Made by a program: the position numbers and the translations under genes
Assembly: GCA_033439795.1 (NCBI GenBank)
Contig: JAUTDP010000011.1
Coordinates: 682,001-746,000, forward strand
Direction: 5' to 3'
Source: Sordaria brevicollis
Lineage: Eukaryota > Ascomycota > Sordariomycetes > Sordariales > Sordariaceae
Length of the DNA: 64,000 nt
Notes under the pieces: generated by a model
Databases searched by the model: none
Told to the model about the DNA's origin: nothing
The model's input: the letters and a program-made list of their open reading frames with translations, nothing else
In this document: in pieces, positions 1 to 14,265 of the stretch
How positions within the stretch are numbered: the first letter of the stretch is position 1
How the letters are laid out: every line of letters starts with the position of its first letter

Positions 1-455
1 CGGCGGTTCAAGAGCAGAGGAAGGCGCTTGTCCGCAAGGAAGGTAAAGCGGTGTTGGCGGAGATGGTCAAGCTTGTGGGAAGCGCAAAGGTGTTTGATTT
101 GGGCAGCTTGCCCGAGAAGGCGGAGGATAGGTTGAAGTGGAGGCCGGCGAAGAGCACGCCGGGGTGGTGGGTTGCTAAGCAGGTGGAGGATTGGGAGGCG
201 CTTAAGGAGTGGGAGGGGAGTGTGAAGGGACGGGTTAGGGAGGTTGCTGGGTTGGGACCGGCGGGAAGTGGTAAGAAGGAGGGCGAGGAAGAGAAGAGGA
301 GGGTGATGGTGAGGAGGACGGCGGCGGCGAAGTTGCAGATTAAGTTGCCTGGTATGGAAGGGAAGGGTGGTTATGGGGGAGGGGCAAGAAGGGTGCAGAT
401 TGTGGGGAGTAGAGAGTGGGAGGGGTTGCAGGGACGGTTGGCTGCTGTTGTATGA
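1..455 (+). CDS. 3' end of an unrecognised protein gene
   Basis: The frame is open from the left edge of the window to a TGA at 453-455, giving about 150 C-terminal residues; the start lies outside. The segment is charged (a Lys/Glu-rich stretch around 270-310) and carries a Trp-rich motif PGWWVAKQVEDWEALKEWEG near 155-215 and a Gly-rich tail. I do not recognise the family. Strong G/C preference at third positions and good continuity of the frame support it as coding. It lies upstream of RVB1 on the same strand, separated by about 700 bp. No function is proposed. Confidence 0.6.
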   Translation, partial: AVQEQRKALVRKEGKAVLAEMVKLVGSAKVFDLGSLPEKAEDRLKWRPAKSTPGWWVAKQVEDWEALKEWEGSVKGRVREVAGLGPAGSGKKEGEEEKRRVMVRRTAAAKLQIKLPGMEGKGGYGGGARRVQIVGSREWEGLQGRLAAVV

Positions 456-2751
<2,296 letters not shown>

Positions 2752-5299
2752 ACGACTAGATCATGGTCGATTGTCGTTTATCCACGGTTCGTACGGTTAT
2801 CCGTCATATCTCAGTACTGATTATTAAACAAGAACTCGATAGAGCCAGGGTGTCTGCTGTTTTAAAGAGGTCAGGGCTGGGATTCAAAAAGACACTTTTC
2901 TGCGTTTAGGAGTTGGCGTATTGTTTTTGTTTCTTGTACTTTTTCTTCATGTTTCATGATAATCAGGAAAGACCGGGCGCGTTTGCGGGTTTCATTTCTT
3001 GACGGCACTCCCGGAACATACCCAGATTTCTCAAATACTGGAAACGGAAGTCTCTTATCATCGTTCAATCTTTCTGCTCTTCGCGTCGTTTCTCATTGAT
3101 TCCCAGCATTTGCATTTGGCATCACAGATTTCGAGGACCGGGAGGGGAAACATCACGACAATCAACAAGGGAGAATCACAAGAGGCACAGCACGGCATTC
3201 GATGCACACCCACAGCACCCAACAATGCAAATTGAGCAAGCAATCAAGGGAAGGGCGGGATTGCTAGACCATTTTCGGCGCGAAATGGCCTTTGTCTTTT
3301 TGTGCCGCCCTTTGTTTCCAACACGCCCAGCACGCCGCCTGGCTCGTTTTCAGCATTCCAGTTGTCCGAAGGAGGGGCGGTTGGATCGCATTCCTTTCAT
3401 AGACCGCAACGGTCGTGACAGGGCAATAACAGTTGGCATTGTTTAGGGGAAACATTTCACAGCCTGGAACTGCCTATGGACGCTGCGAATGGATGTTTGT
3501 GAGGTTTGGGCAGACACTGGCTGTGAGTGGCTTATTGTACGATCAATTGTCCGTTTCTACGAAATAGGCACTGGGTGAGGTGTATGTGTGCTCTTGCGTA
3601 CGTGTACCTCGAATTCTCCCCTGTCGTCCATCGTTTTCCACTTCATCATTTTTCTATCCTCTTGTCATTCGGTCCAAAACATCCAAGTGGAAGCCTTAGC
3701 TGTCTGCGAACGGAATCATTTCATCGGAGGGGTTGCAAACGCTGGACAAAGAGTCTCGTCAGCTCAACCTTGGTTCGCTCGGTACATTCCCGAGACATTT
3801 TCTTGCCCACCAACAACCACAACTCACCGTGGCCCTGGTTATCTCGCCCATCCCGTTCCGTTTCAATGACAATTGCCCCGGTTCAACCCCTTCGTCTATC
3901 TCCGCACTCCGCCTTTTGTCTCCCCTCCTCTCCGATCTCGCCTCCGGTATGGAACTGGTTCCGCGGTACTGCTGGCCCCTTCTATTTCATATTTCCCGTT
4001 TCCACAGGCTGTCCCAAGTGTTGGCCGGTCTGATCGAAACATTTTGATACAATGTAATTCTCAGTTTGTACACTTTTGATTCAAGTGGAGGATGTGGCCA
4101 TGGACCTATTTGCATCGCAAGGGATCATTGTTTTCCAACCCCGGCGTTCTCACCCGGCGATACGGCGAAGGCACATCTGGATGGAGGGGTTAACACTATA
4201 TCGCAACAAAGAAAAAGTTCACGGAACAGCCCCAAACAAGACCATGATCATCTTGCCTCCTCGTTGGTTGTGTTTCTGGTTCACTCGAATCCATTCATTC
4301 TTCCATTTTCCTCTTCTCTGTTGCCCTTCGCCTTGGCTTGGCTTGTTCCGGATTCGAAATTCGGCCGTCACCGCACCGACCAACACAATAAGGACGACAG
4401 CAACAAGTGCGATTCTTCACGCACCACCACATTCCATACCCACACCACCGACCACGTTCTCGGTTCCTTGTTCTCCCTTCTCCTTCCCACCCATTGTTAT
4501 CGTGCTTTCCGCATTTCTCGCTGGTTGTTGCTCTCATCACACTTTGCCATTATTCTTCCATCCACTTGTTCTGTTCTTCTGTGAAGTCTCTTGTTGTCCC
4601 GCCCTCACCTACTCATTATCCACTATCCCTACTCTTACCTCTCCCGTGTCTGCCGGGAAGGAACAACCAGATTTCGACAGCCAACATCCAGAGCGGAACG
4701 GGAAGAGAGAGAGAGAGAAACTGGACCGGGATACCATACCCATTCAGCCCGATAACCGTCATCAGCACTTTTCTCCTCCCGCCAGTTCGTCGTTTGTGAG
4801 GAACGACTTGTACAGCTCAGCTTGCAGGACACAACGGGTTGTCTCCGCCTTTCTCTCCTGTTCGCCCGTCTTGTTCGCCCACTCCTCTCGCCTACCGACG
4901 GGCCGCAGCCTCCGTTGGTTCTTTACGTCGTTCGAGCCGTCCGTTGGAGGGAGCCGTTCTTGTTGGGGGAACTCCACATTTGGGACAGGCAAGACGGGTA
5001 CTCGCCCCCCTTTTCTGTGTGGTCTCTCACATCTCAAGCAGGGAAGGGTGAAATAGAGAAGTGACAACCAGAGAAGAAGAGAAGTGGCTAAGTTGAGACG
5101 ATAAAACAAGGAAGGGCTGATATTAGAAGGGGGATTGTGACTGGAGCAAGCGACCGACCCGGAGCAAGACATTTTTCATCCACAATTAAGAAGAAGACGC
5201 CAACCAACAGATCAAAAGGAAAGAAAGGATAAAGGGAAACGAGTAACGACTGGCCATTCCCCGCAAAAACCCCCGGGCTAAACTTGGGTTTGAAGAAAA
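2752..5299 (+). other. Long gene-poor stretch, probable leader of the HMG-box gene
   Basis: About 2.5 kb lie between RVB1 and the next start codon. The right half (about 3600-5250) is strongly pyrimidine-rich, with many C/T runs and several short upstream ATGs. Frames of up to 326 codons exist (4076-5056), but their products are low-complexity Pro/Ser/His-rich sequence of the kind produced by C-rich leaders, with no domain. I read this as the RVB1 3' flank followed by a promoter and a long 5' untranslated region with upstream ORFs. Confidence 0.5.
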
Positions 5300-8200
5300 A
5301 TGACAGACATCGGAGGTGGCCTTGGACTCGTCACTTCTTCTATCACCTCTTCGTCTCACACCCACAGCAGCAGCAGTCGGCACCAAAGTCAAAACCAACA
5401 GAACCAACAACAACAACACTCGCTAAGAACTCGTCGTTCTACCACCTCCTCTCCTTTATCCACTTCTCATCACTCCTCAACTTCGACAACGTCGTCTACT
5501 ACAAACAGCAAGACAGCCGCTACCACAAAAGGACGAATCACTCGCGCTGCAGCCGCTGCAGCCGCCGCCGTCGCCAAAGCTGCTGAGGCAGCTGAGGAGA
5601 CAGACAAAGACAAAGAAAAGAAGAAGACGGGCAAGATGGCATCAACAATAGTCGCCGCTGCCACTGCCCCTTCATCTTCAAGTAGCAGACACTCATCCAA
5701 CTCCACAACTCCTACCTCACCCGTCTCTCACCATCACCACCATCACCAACCTCAACAGCCTAGGAGCAGCAACCCCAACTACCTCCAACCACCACCAACA
5801 CCTCACTCCCATCTCACCGAGCGATATCCTCACACTCGCTCTTCACAACATCAATCCCATCCCAGCTCATACACCGACTCGTCCTTGGCTGTTCAACACC
5901 CCTCCGCCTCTTCTACCTCCACCTCCACAGGAGATAGCACGAGACTAAAAGGTCCGTTGACGCGCAAACGAGCAGCAAGCCTCATCACTTCCGAGCTAGG
6001 CGATCGGACGAAGAGGTTGAGCATAGACTTGGACGCTGTCCGTTCTGGAACTTCAAAGACCGGTGCTTCCCGCGCAAAGGAGACCGGCGGTGCCAGCACA
6101 AGCCCCGAAGATACCAGGTCTGGGATAAAGGAAGATTTGGACAATCGCTCGGTGTCGTCGTTGGGAGGGGTGAGTGTTGGTAGTGCTGGTGGGGGCATAC
6201 TGCTGGTGGCCATAGTGGTGGGAATGTTGGGGGAGGACCGCCGCCGCAGAGAGATCTAATCTGTTTGTGCACACCGGCGCCGAAGGTTCCTAGGCCTAGG
6301 AATGGTGAGTTCTCTTTTCTCTCAATTTTCAGATTTTCCTTGCTTTTATCGGAGTGGTGTTGAAGTGGTTGGTGATTATGGTTGTGATGTTCCTTTGGAT
6401 GAAGAAGTGGAAAGTGGATTATTATCATAGCCCGTTGGTTGTCCTTCCATTGTCTCGGCTTTCTTTCCGTCTCTTCTCTGTTACTACTACACTCTCTCCG
6501 TTGGTTCATTTCCCCCCCTCTTGTGCTACCTTTTTTTCCTTTCTACCAAGAGATATATACGTCAAAGAAAAACGGCCGTAAGAACTTGCGGAAGGAAGGA
6601 TACGGAAAAGGCCGTACAAGATCTCTCCTCCTCTCCTCTCCCCCACAAGCCATTTCCTCCCCGCATCTTTCCCTTTTCCTTCGCTAACCACTTTTTTTCG
6701 TGCACCAGCATTCATCCTCTACCGGCAACACCACCAAGCCCGCGTCGTCGCTGAAAATCCCGGGCTCGCCAATCCCGAAATCTCCAAGATCATCGGCGAG
6801 AAGTGGCGCGCCGAATCAGACCAGCACAAAGAGGAGTGGAAGCAGCTGGCCGAGGAAGAGAAGCTGCATCATCAGCGGAAATACCCGGAGTACAAGTACC
6901 AGCCTCGACGTGGGAACAAGAACTCTGCTGTCCCCGGGGGAATAGGGAGTGCGAGGACGAGTCCTACTACGCCTGGTGCTGGACCTGCTGGGCTAGGAGG
7001 CTTAGGAAGTGCGGGAGGGTTAGGACAGGGAGAACATCCGGGTAGGTGCCCAAATTGTGGAGGGAGGTATATCGCTACTCCTAGGACGCCTTCGACGCCT
7101 TTTGGTGCGGCTAGTGGTCCGAGTGGGAGTTCCAAGAGTGCGATGCATGCTGGTGAGGGAAGGGGTGGCGGGCAGTCGGCGTTCAGTGCTGGGATGGATA
7201 CACCACGGGGGATGGAGCATCATGCTTCTTCTTCTCGCAGCCAGCAACACTATGGTCAGCAACAGCACGGAGGATACAGAGACCATCGCGCTTCCGTATC
7301 CTCTCAAGGCGGGTATCAAGGTTATCCGAGCAGAGATTACCACCACAGTCAGACTTACCATTACCCGACACCTTCACATCACCAGTCATACCCGGCTCAT
7401 CCGCTGTATGATATGCCGCAGGAGTATGACGTTTCTACACCCACTGGCACCAGCTCAAAACGCAGACGGTATGATTCGACGTCGATGCCTCCGTACCGTC
7501 CTGAACGCGAGTATGCTCTGCCTTCGCCTACTACCCCGTATGGACACGGAAGCAGTAGTCGACATCCAAGCATAAGCGGTCAATACGCCGTCCGTCCACC
7601 TTCACACTACCATCAACAGCAAAACCCAATGTCGCCTACGCCGATGGGTCATGGACACAGTCTTGGCCATGGGCATGGACAACCAATGCATCACTACCCG
7701 CCTCCACCACCGCCTCCCTCTGCAGCATTGAGCAGTGCCGCCGGCGGCACAGGAAGTGTCCCACCAACACCAGGCTTCGCTCCCGCCCCGTCCGGACCAC
7801 CGACTTCCACCGCTGCACTCTCCGGTCCTGCCTCGCTTGCTCCTTCAGGGCGCCAACGAAGCCCACTGTCAAGCTCTATGGCTCCACCACCTAGGCCTCC
7901 TACCCTTTCTGTCCCCGCTTCTGCAAGCGGTAGTTACCACCACGGTCAAGCCCCACCTTCTGGTCGAGGATCGGGTCTCAGCCCGGTACGCATGAGGGGC
8001 GATGACTCTGTCTTTGACCCTTCGTTGCGTTTACCGCCGTTGCAGACACACCTGGCTCACTTGCCGCCGAACTCGCCCGAGTCTGGACCTTCTTCTGGAT
8101 CTGGTGTTGGGCCGGGGTTGCTATCCGCTGGCGCTGGTGGTGACCGTAGCATAGGGCTGGGGATATACTCTGCCCATGGTGAACACCATCACCGTGATCC

Positions 8201-9965
8201 TAGATCTGCTTCATCAGGTGGTTCACATCCTTATTCCCGACTAACAGGGACGGGCACAGCGGGCAACACACCCACCGCTAGCTCCTTCCCCGCCAACTAC
8301 CATCAAGGCGCCCACCCTCATCACTCGTCTCAACCACCTACCTCAGTCAACCCCTCATGGACAACCCACGCCCAACACTCCCAACAACCACCGCGTGTCG
8401 ATCCCTCCCTCACCACAGGAACAGGAGCAAAAGATGGCAGAGACCCCAAACCCACCACCACCATCACCACCCTCCCTCATCATCATCACAACCCTCCTCA
8501 AACAACCTCCTCCGACTCAGCTATAACCAGCACCAGCACCACCCACCCCCACCCCCAGACCCAAACCCAAACCCAAACCCAACAAAGCAAAAAACAACTC
8601 GCCATCCTCGAAGCCCAACAGCGCCAGCAATCAGTAGAAGCGATGGTTATGAGCATCGACTACGTTCGCAAGGCGTCTGTTTTGCGGAGGATTGGGAGGG
8701 AGTTACCTGCTTATGGGGAGGTGGTTGATCACCTTGATAGTCTGTCCGAGACTGGTGATGATGCTGGGAATGGACAGGAGCAGGGGCAGGTGCAGGGGGG
8801 TGAGCAGGGGCAGGGGCAGGACCAGCAGGTGATGACCACGAGAGGACCCATTGTTGCTGTTGAAGGGCCAGACAAAAGATTGTTGAGGTTTGTGGGGAGG
8901 GTGGTTGAGAGGGTGTTGGTGGAGTTGGGGGATTGTGAAGTTAGGTGTTGGGTTGGGGAGGGCGACCACTGGAAGAAACAAGATGATGATAGCGAGGACA
9001 AGAAGAAGAAGGAGGAAGGGGAGGGGAAGAAGGGTGAAGATGTGGAAATGGCCGACACGATCGTCGCGCGCGGTTCTTCGCCCAGGTCCAACGACGGGAA
9101 GGAGCGTTCCATTTCCCATTCCCCGAGCCGAACCATCCCTTCCTCGAAGAACCCCTTCCCCCGCTATCTAGACCTCATGCTCTCCTGGCACCAAAAAGCC
9201 GCTGAGCTAACAAGATTCGTCACCACCCCCTTTTATTCTTCTTCTATGTCTCCCTCTCGTTCATCATCACCTTTACCCTCCACTGGTAACCCTTTACCAC
9301 CAGCATCCTCCCTCCACCCATCCCTCCAAACTTCTCAAAACCCATCCATACACCCCTCCACAGATCCCTCCAGACAAAATTCCCGCCACCCCTCCCATTC
9401 CCCTTCCATATCCACCTCCGCCACAGGACAAAAACTCCCCAAACTCCCCATCGCCCTCCTCCCCCTCGGCTACAGTCTAACCTACTCCGACCGCTTCGCC
9501 TGCTCCATCCCCATCGCCGACGCTTACGCGCCCGTAGATCACTGGCAGTGGATGGCCACCTTATGGCGGGGTATCGTTGGTCCAGACCTAACCGTCTACG
9601 TGCAGCCAGTCACGGAGCAAGAGATGGCCTTGGAGGGTGGAGGTAGGGGTGGGATGAGGGGACAGGCGGAGGTGGAGGTGGAGGTGAAGGGGGAGAGGTT
9701 GGTGGCTGTTAGGGTTGTTGTTCCTTCTGGAAGATCTAGACAAGGTGGTGGGCAGGGCGGGTTTGAGGGAAGGGATGAGGTGAAGTTGGGTGAGGAAGCG
9801 GAGAGGAAGTTGGCGTTTCTAGTTGGGGAGTGGGTTAGGGCAGGGCAGTTTGGGGTGCAAGGGCGGGGAGGTGTGGCTGGGCAGAGAGGAGTAGGAGGAG
9901 GGGCGCAGGTTGGGTATGAAGCCGGAAGGGGCCATGGGCTTGTTGGCCATGGTGATGGTTGGTGA
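5300..9965 (+). CDS. Large HMG-box DNA-binding protein
   Basis: This is a putative nuclear regulator binding DNA through a single sequence-specific HMG box. Three exons, 5300-6169, 6250-6304 and 6709-9965, join in frame to 1393 residues. The first intron is 80 nt (GTGAGT..CAG); the second is 404 nt with a GCTAAC branch site at 6682. The box is split by both introns: DLICLCTPAPKVPRPRNAF ends the short exon, then ILYRQHHQARVV and ISKIIGEKWRAES follow (about residues 295-370). The 290-residue N-terminus is Ser/Thr/Gln-rich with Ala and His runs. The long C-terminal part is Pro/Gln/His/Ser-rich and ends in two more ordered patches, near 8590-8730 (SKKQLAILEAQQRQQSVEAM) and 9420-9610. The box resembles the ROX1/Ste11/FMF-1 group of fungal sexual-cycle and stress regulators; the exact orthologue is not settled. 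Confidence 0.85.
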
Positions 9966-10747
9966 TGAAGATATGTGAGGGATGAAAGGAGGGAGAAGTG
10001 GAAGAGAAAGGCTTAGATAGATGGTGGAAATGGACAGTGTGGTAAAAGTTGCGGACGTAGCCCGAGTATGACCTAGAGAGAAAAGACGGCGTTGCTCATA
10101 TTCTAATCGGCCATAAAGTATAAGAAGGAAAATTAAAGTAAAGTTTGAGAGCGTGAGTCACGAAACCCGTTCAATTCGCCCAAAATCTTCACATTTCCTC
10201 TTGAATCGTCGAGTGTCCCGAGAATCCTTGGGTCTCTTGTTCGGAAAAGGCCAAGCTAGATTTTCTCACAAAAACTGGTAGCAGGCGCCTAGAGGTACCC
10301 TTGGCGATATTTTAGTGGTAAGTGGTAGCCACTACGGATACATCTAACAAGAATCGCGACTTCTACATGCTCTAGTCGTTAGTACGATTAGTACTTTATA
10401 ACAGGTTACATTTCCCACGATTAGCTCGCTGTCGGTGGCTTGACCTGTTGTGGGTAGGAACCTGCAGCTAACCTTGCACTTACCAGCCACTCACTTAAGG
10501 CTAGGTGTTTTCAGCAAATACATTGACGATGAGACGGGATTAAAGGATTGTTTGACAAGAATCTGGGTCCAACAGTACAAAGGGAGCCCGCTCAAACAAC
10601 ACTCGGTCCAACACAGAGTTATTGGTAGTTGGACAACGTCTTGGGAAACAAAAGAAATGTTGAGTGCGGCCCAAATATCGCCGACAGTGAACTACAAGAG
10701 CCTGGCCACCACCTCCCGATTTCGGCATCTGGCCCTACTCACCGCTC
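9966..10747. other. Intergenic region
   Basis: This holds the 3' flank of the HMG-box gene and the promoter/leader of the nucleoside-hydrolase gene. An open frame from 10450 overlaps the next gene in another phase and has no recognisable content. No RNA gene or repeat was seen. Confidence 0.5.
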
Positions 10748-12099
10748 ATGAAGTTCTCACTCTCAAAACTCTTTCGAGTACGCACCTCAAAGAAGATGGT
10801 ACCTCCCCAAGACCCCAAGCCCAAAGTCAATCTCATAATAGACACAGACATTTTCAGCGACGTTGAGTGAGCTCCTCCCACCCCCCTCCCTTAGGTATCC
10901 TCCACACCCTCCTTATCCCTAGGCTAACACCCCCAAGTGACGCTGGAGCCCTCCTCCTAGCCGCCACCTCCCCCCACGCCAACCTGTTGGGGGTACTGGT
11001 TAACAAACCCTCCACTTACTCCGTGCTTTGCGCTTCGGCAATTGTATCTTACTACACCTCCTCTCAATCCAAGGAACCCATTCCAATAGGCGTCTACCGC
11101 CACCGCTGCCCGGACGGCACCACTTCGCCTTTGCTTGACAGGACATTCCTCGACGTCGTCTACTGGCACCTAGGCGAGTTCTGCTCCAAGATCGCCTACC
11201 AGTACGGCTGCGACAAGACACAGACAGGGACATTCATCAACCCGTCTATTCCCTGGGGCGAAGCAGAAAAGGCGTACGACTCGGTAAAGCTGTACAGAAA
11301 GTTGTTGGCCGAGGCGGAGGATGACAGCGTCACAATAGTCTCCATCGGGTTCCTCGATAACCTCTCCCTCCTCATCGACTCCACCGGGGCGGAGGGGTCT
11401 TCCAACCTCAGCGGGAAGGAACTGATAAGTAAAAAGGTGAAGGAGATAATCATAATGGGCGGGCGCTACCCACCCTTGCAAGCCCCCCCTTCCTCCTCTC
11501 AGCCTTCTTCCCCCACCGTCGGTCGGACTGGAATTCGCAGCTGGAACTTCTTTGGCAGCGGGCCGAATCTGCCGCACCATAACGGTGGGAATGGACAAGG
11601 GTTGGGGGTGAAGGGCGCGATGAACTTTATCAACCAATTACCAACCCTAAGAAAGGACTACCAATGGAAGGGAAGGGTGGTGTACGTAGGGGAAGAGGTA
11701 GGGAGGGATATCCTAACCGGCGCTGAACTGGTGGCAGAAGGACCAAAGGGGGATCCGGTTGGAAAGGCGTATAGGTACTATGCGTATGGAGAGGGCAGGG
11801 CGAGTTGGGACCCCGTAGCGGTGTTGTATGCTATCTACGGGCTTGGAGAAGCAGGGAAGGAGGAGTGGTTCAAGTGGAATGAGGACTATAGGAAAGGAAG
11901 GAACTGGGTGGAAAAGGATGGGAGCAATACGTGGCATGATGACAAGGAAACAACAAATCAGTATGTATTGGCCTTCAGAAAGGGTAAGGACTCGGAGACG
12001 ATGGTTGCTAAAGAGATTGAGAAGTTGTTTTTGGAGGGGGCTCGGAATGCGGCGAGGGAGAAGGTTGTGTCGAACAGGGAGGTAGGGGCAAAGGGTTGA
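10748..12099 (+). CDS. Inosine-uridine-preferring nucleoside hydrolase family protein
   Basis: Family members split the N-glycosidic bond of ribonucleosides using a Ca2+-activated water held by Asp residues. Two exons, 10748-10866 and 10938-12099, join to 426 residues. The 71-nt intron (GTGAGC..AAG, branch GGCTAAC at 10922) splits the metal-binding motif, which after joining reads IIDTDIFSDVDDAGALLLA near residues 30-48. Other family landmarks are VTIVSIGFLDNLSLL, KEIIIMGG and WDPVAVLYA. The last replaces the usual His-Asp catalytic pair with Trp-Asp, so activity is uncertain. A low-complexity Pro/Ser/Gly insert (about 11480-11610) interrupts the fold. The start at 10748 is the first ATG after an in-frame TGA at 10688; a second in-frame ATG lies at 10796. 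The N-terminus MKFSLSKLFRV is only weakly signal-like. Confidence 0.85.
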
Positions 12100-13070
12100 G
12101 CATTGCAGTCTTTGGACTTGTTGCTCCTGGAGGCAGTTGATTCTCCCCTTTCGATTGCGGTTGTCAGTTCAATTCGCAGTTCTGAAACATGTGCAACGGA
12201 AAACGAGGCGTGAAGAGTAGGGGGAAAAGGGGCAAAGATAATGGAAGGAAAAGCGAAGGAGAGGAAGGAAAGAGAGCATAGGAATGAAGGTCAATGAGCC
12301 CATGGGGGGAAAAGGTGGCAAGGAAATTTGCTTTGAGCGTATAAATGCGAGGCTAGCACCGAAAACGGTCATCAGTCCCAACAAGCAAGTAGTCAGGTAG
12401 GTCGGCAGGTGATGGATCAGATAATCACCAGTGAAGACCTAACAAATGGATGAGTAAGTAGCTGAGCACTTTGGGCTACAGTCAATGAAACACAATGCGT
12501 ATGTAGATCACAACAGGTCATGAAAACGAGAGAGAGAGAGAGAGGGACTGAGCTGGGCCGGACTCACCTGGCTTGCCGCGTCATGGACTTGGATGGAAGG
12601 GAAGATGATTGAGAAGGAGTGGAAAAAGAATTGAGCCTGTGATGAAGTACCAAAGTTATGACACTAGAAGGCCTCAGCTTGTGATGGAGCGAGGTGATGA
12701 ATTGAAGAAACGGTGATGACGGTGGTGGTGGTTGTTTGGAGGAAGAAAGCCAGCTGCCAGTGGCTCCCAGAACCCAAGTATTCCAGGTTTATTTATCTCA
12801 GCGGTCAGACCTTTCTTGGTTTTGGGGCGGGTAAAATTTGGTATTGGGTGGTATTGAAACCTTGATTACCCCAAGTTCTGCCACTGTCCAAAATGCCAAT
12901 ATTTCCGTAACGGCCCGTAACGAGGTCTGAACGCTCAGATAAGAATTTATAACCCTCTTTCCTACTACCTGAATCACAACGCTCCTTACGGTATTACTCC
13001 TTCCACGTTCCCTTCGTCCCCTCTAGAGACACCTACTCCTTCCAACGCACTGCAGTGGCGCATACCAAGG

Positions 13071-13145
13071 AAAAAAAAAAAAAAAAAAAAGAGTTTACAT
13101 TTCCTTGCTGTTGTAGAGGTAAGTGGGAAGGCTACCAAGATAAGG

Positions 13146-13192
<47 letters not shown>
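13071..13192. repeat. Two poly(A) tracts
   Basis: An A20 run occupies 13071-13090 and an uninterrupted A47 run occupies 13146-13192, separated by 55 bp of ordinary sequence. These may be slippage-prone homopolymers or tails of two small retroposed copies. No target duplications were found to prove the latter. Confidence 0.85.
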
Positions 13193-13194
<2 letters not shown>

Positions 13195-13330
13195 AAGCGC
13201 TTTGAATTGTATCGTGACCTATCCCTCTCCAACTCCCGGCTATGCCCTCGTGCAAAAAAGAACGAAGGGGAATAAATGCATCTTATGGTAGATGATTGCA
13301 TCGCCAAATGGTATTGTACACTAGAACAAC

Positions 13331-13404
13331 AAGGAGGAGGAGAAGGAGGAGGAGGAGGAGGAGAAGGAGGAGGAGGAGGAGGAGGAGGAGGAGAGGGAGG
13401 AGGA
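13331..13404 (+). repeat. GGA/GAA trinucleotide purine tract
   Basis: A nearly pure (GGA)n tract with interspersed GAA units, followed by further A/G-rich sequence to about 13480. It is a polypurine microsatellite in non-coding DNA. Confidence 0.85.
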
Positions 13405-14118
13405 AGAAAAAAAGGGGAAAGAAAAAGAAGGGGGCAGGACAGGAGAACGGATCAAAAGAGAAAGAGGGAAAGGACAGTCAGTGTCTTTGTGCCCTGGCTG
13501 GGCCTACCTAGGAAAAGAACAATATCTGTCCAGTTGAAGTCAACATTTGGAAGGGCACCTATTCATAGAACTCCAAGTCAAACTTGACACCTTTGACTTC
13601 CTTCTAACTTAGAGAGTTTTAGCCCCAAGTCCAACGACCTGGCCCTCCTTCCCCAGCACGAGGCCTGTATGTTTTAACATTAATAAGCCAGGGGGAGAGA
13701 TACTTCTCACGAGAGATGGCCGGCCGGGGTGTGTGAAAATTCTGCGATCATTTCCGATATCATTCAGCCGGCAAACACGAGCAAATTCTCCATTGTACTA
13801 TAGCTGGGCCTTGTAGCTATGATATGGTGCACCTTGCAAACGGTAATGGTGATACTAGAGGTAGGTGACGATGCCATGAAGATACTCGATATGATTTATT
13901 CTATGGAGGCTCTTCCTCCAATTCTCTGCTCCTTTTTAACCACGATACCCTTGAAGTCGGGTACCTCATCTTCCAAATGCCATGAAGCAAAGTAAACCGC
14001 TCCTAGCGGCTCAATCTACCATCAATACCCCCCCTTCCTTAACCATCATTTCACCCCCTTCTTTTTAAATATGTACAATCCCCCCTTTCCCCTTAGTTCT
14101 CAAAATTCTCTACGATGT

Positions 14119-14265
14119 CTACCGCTTCCTAGCACTCTTAGCACCCCCACTAGCCCTCCCCCTCTTAGGTGGGTTCTTACCACCACCACCACCCTTTCCA
14201 CTCTCGTCCTGACTCTCCGACGAGCTCCCCGCCGCACCTTGCTGATTCCGATGACGAGACAAGCC
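14119..14265 (-). other. In-frame coding-like extension after the TAF4 stop
   Basis: Directly after the TAG at 14266-14268 the same frame stays open for 48 codons to a second TAG at 14119-14121. It encodes a Ser/Glu-rich then Gly and Lys/Arg-rich tail ending KNPPKRGRASGGAKSARKR, which looks like a nuclear-localisation-type basic tail rather than random 3' UTR. It may be reached by removal of a very short intron spanning the stop (33-42 nt candidates), by readthrough, or in strains lacking the stop. Confidence 0.4.

Larger units (their letters stand above)
12100..14118. other. Intergenic region between convergent genes, rich in simple repeats
   Basis: About 2 kb separate the 3' ends of the nucleoside hydrolase and TAF4 genes. 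It contains a short GA run (about 12530), two long A tracts and a GGA/GAA purine tract. No open frame has convincing coding character; frames across the repeats give only Lys, Phe or Gly/Arg runs. No tRNA or conserved RNA was recognised. Confidence 0.5.

Noticed and set aside
4076..5056. Open frame of 326 codons upstream of the HMG-box gene
   Set aside because: The product is Pro/Ser/His-rich low-complexity sequence typical of a C-rich leader, with overlapping frames of similar quality on both strands and no domain.
10450..10866. Open frame of 138 codons before the nucleoside hydrolase
   Set aside because: It overlaps the first exon of the hydrolase in another phase and ends exactly at the intron donor; the alternative phase carries the conserved DTDIFSDV motif.
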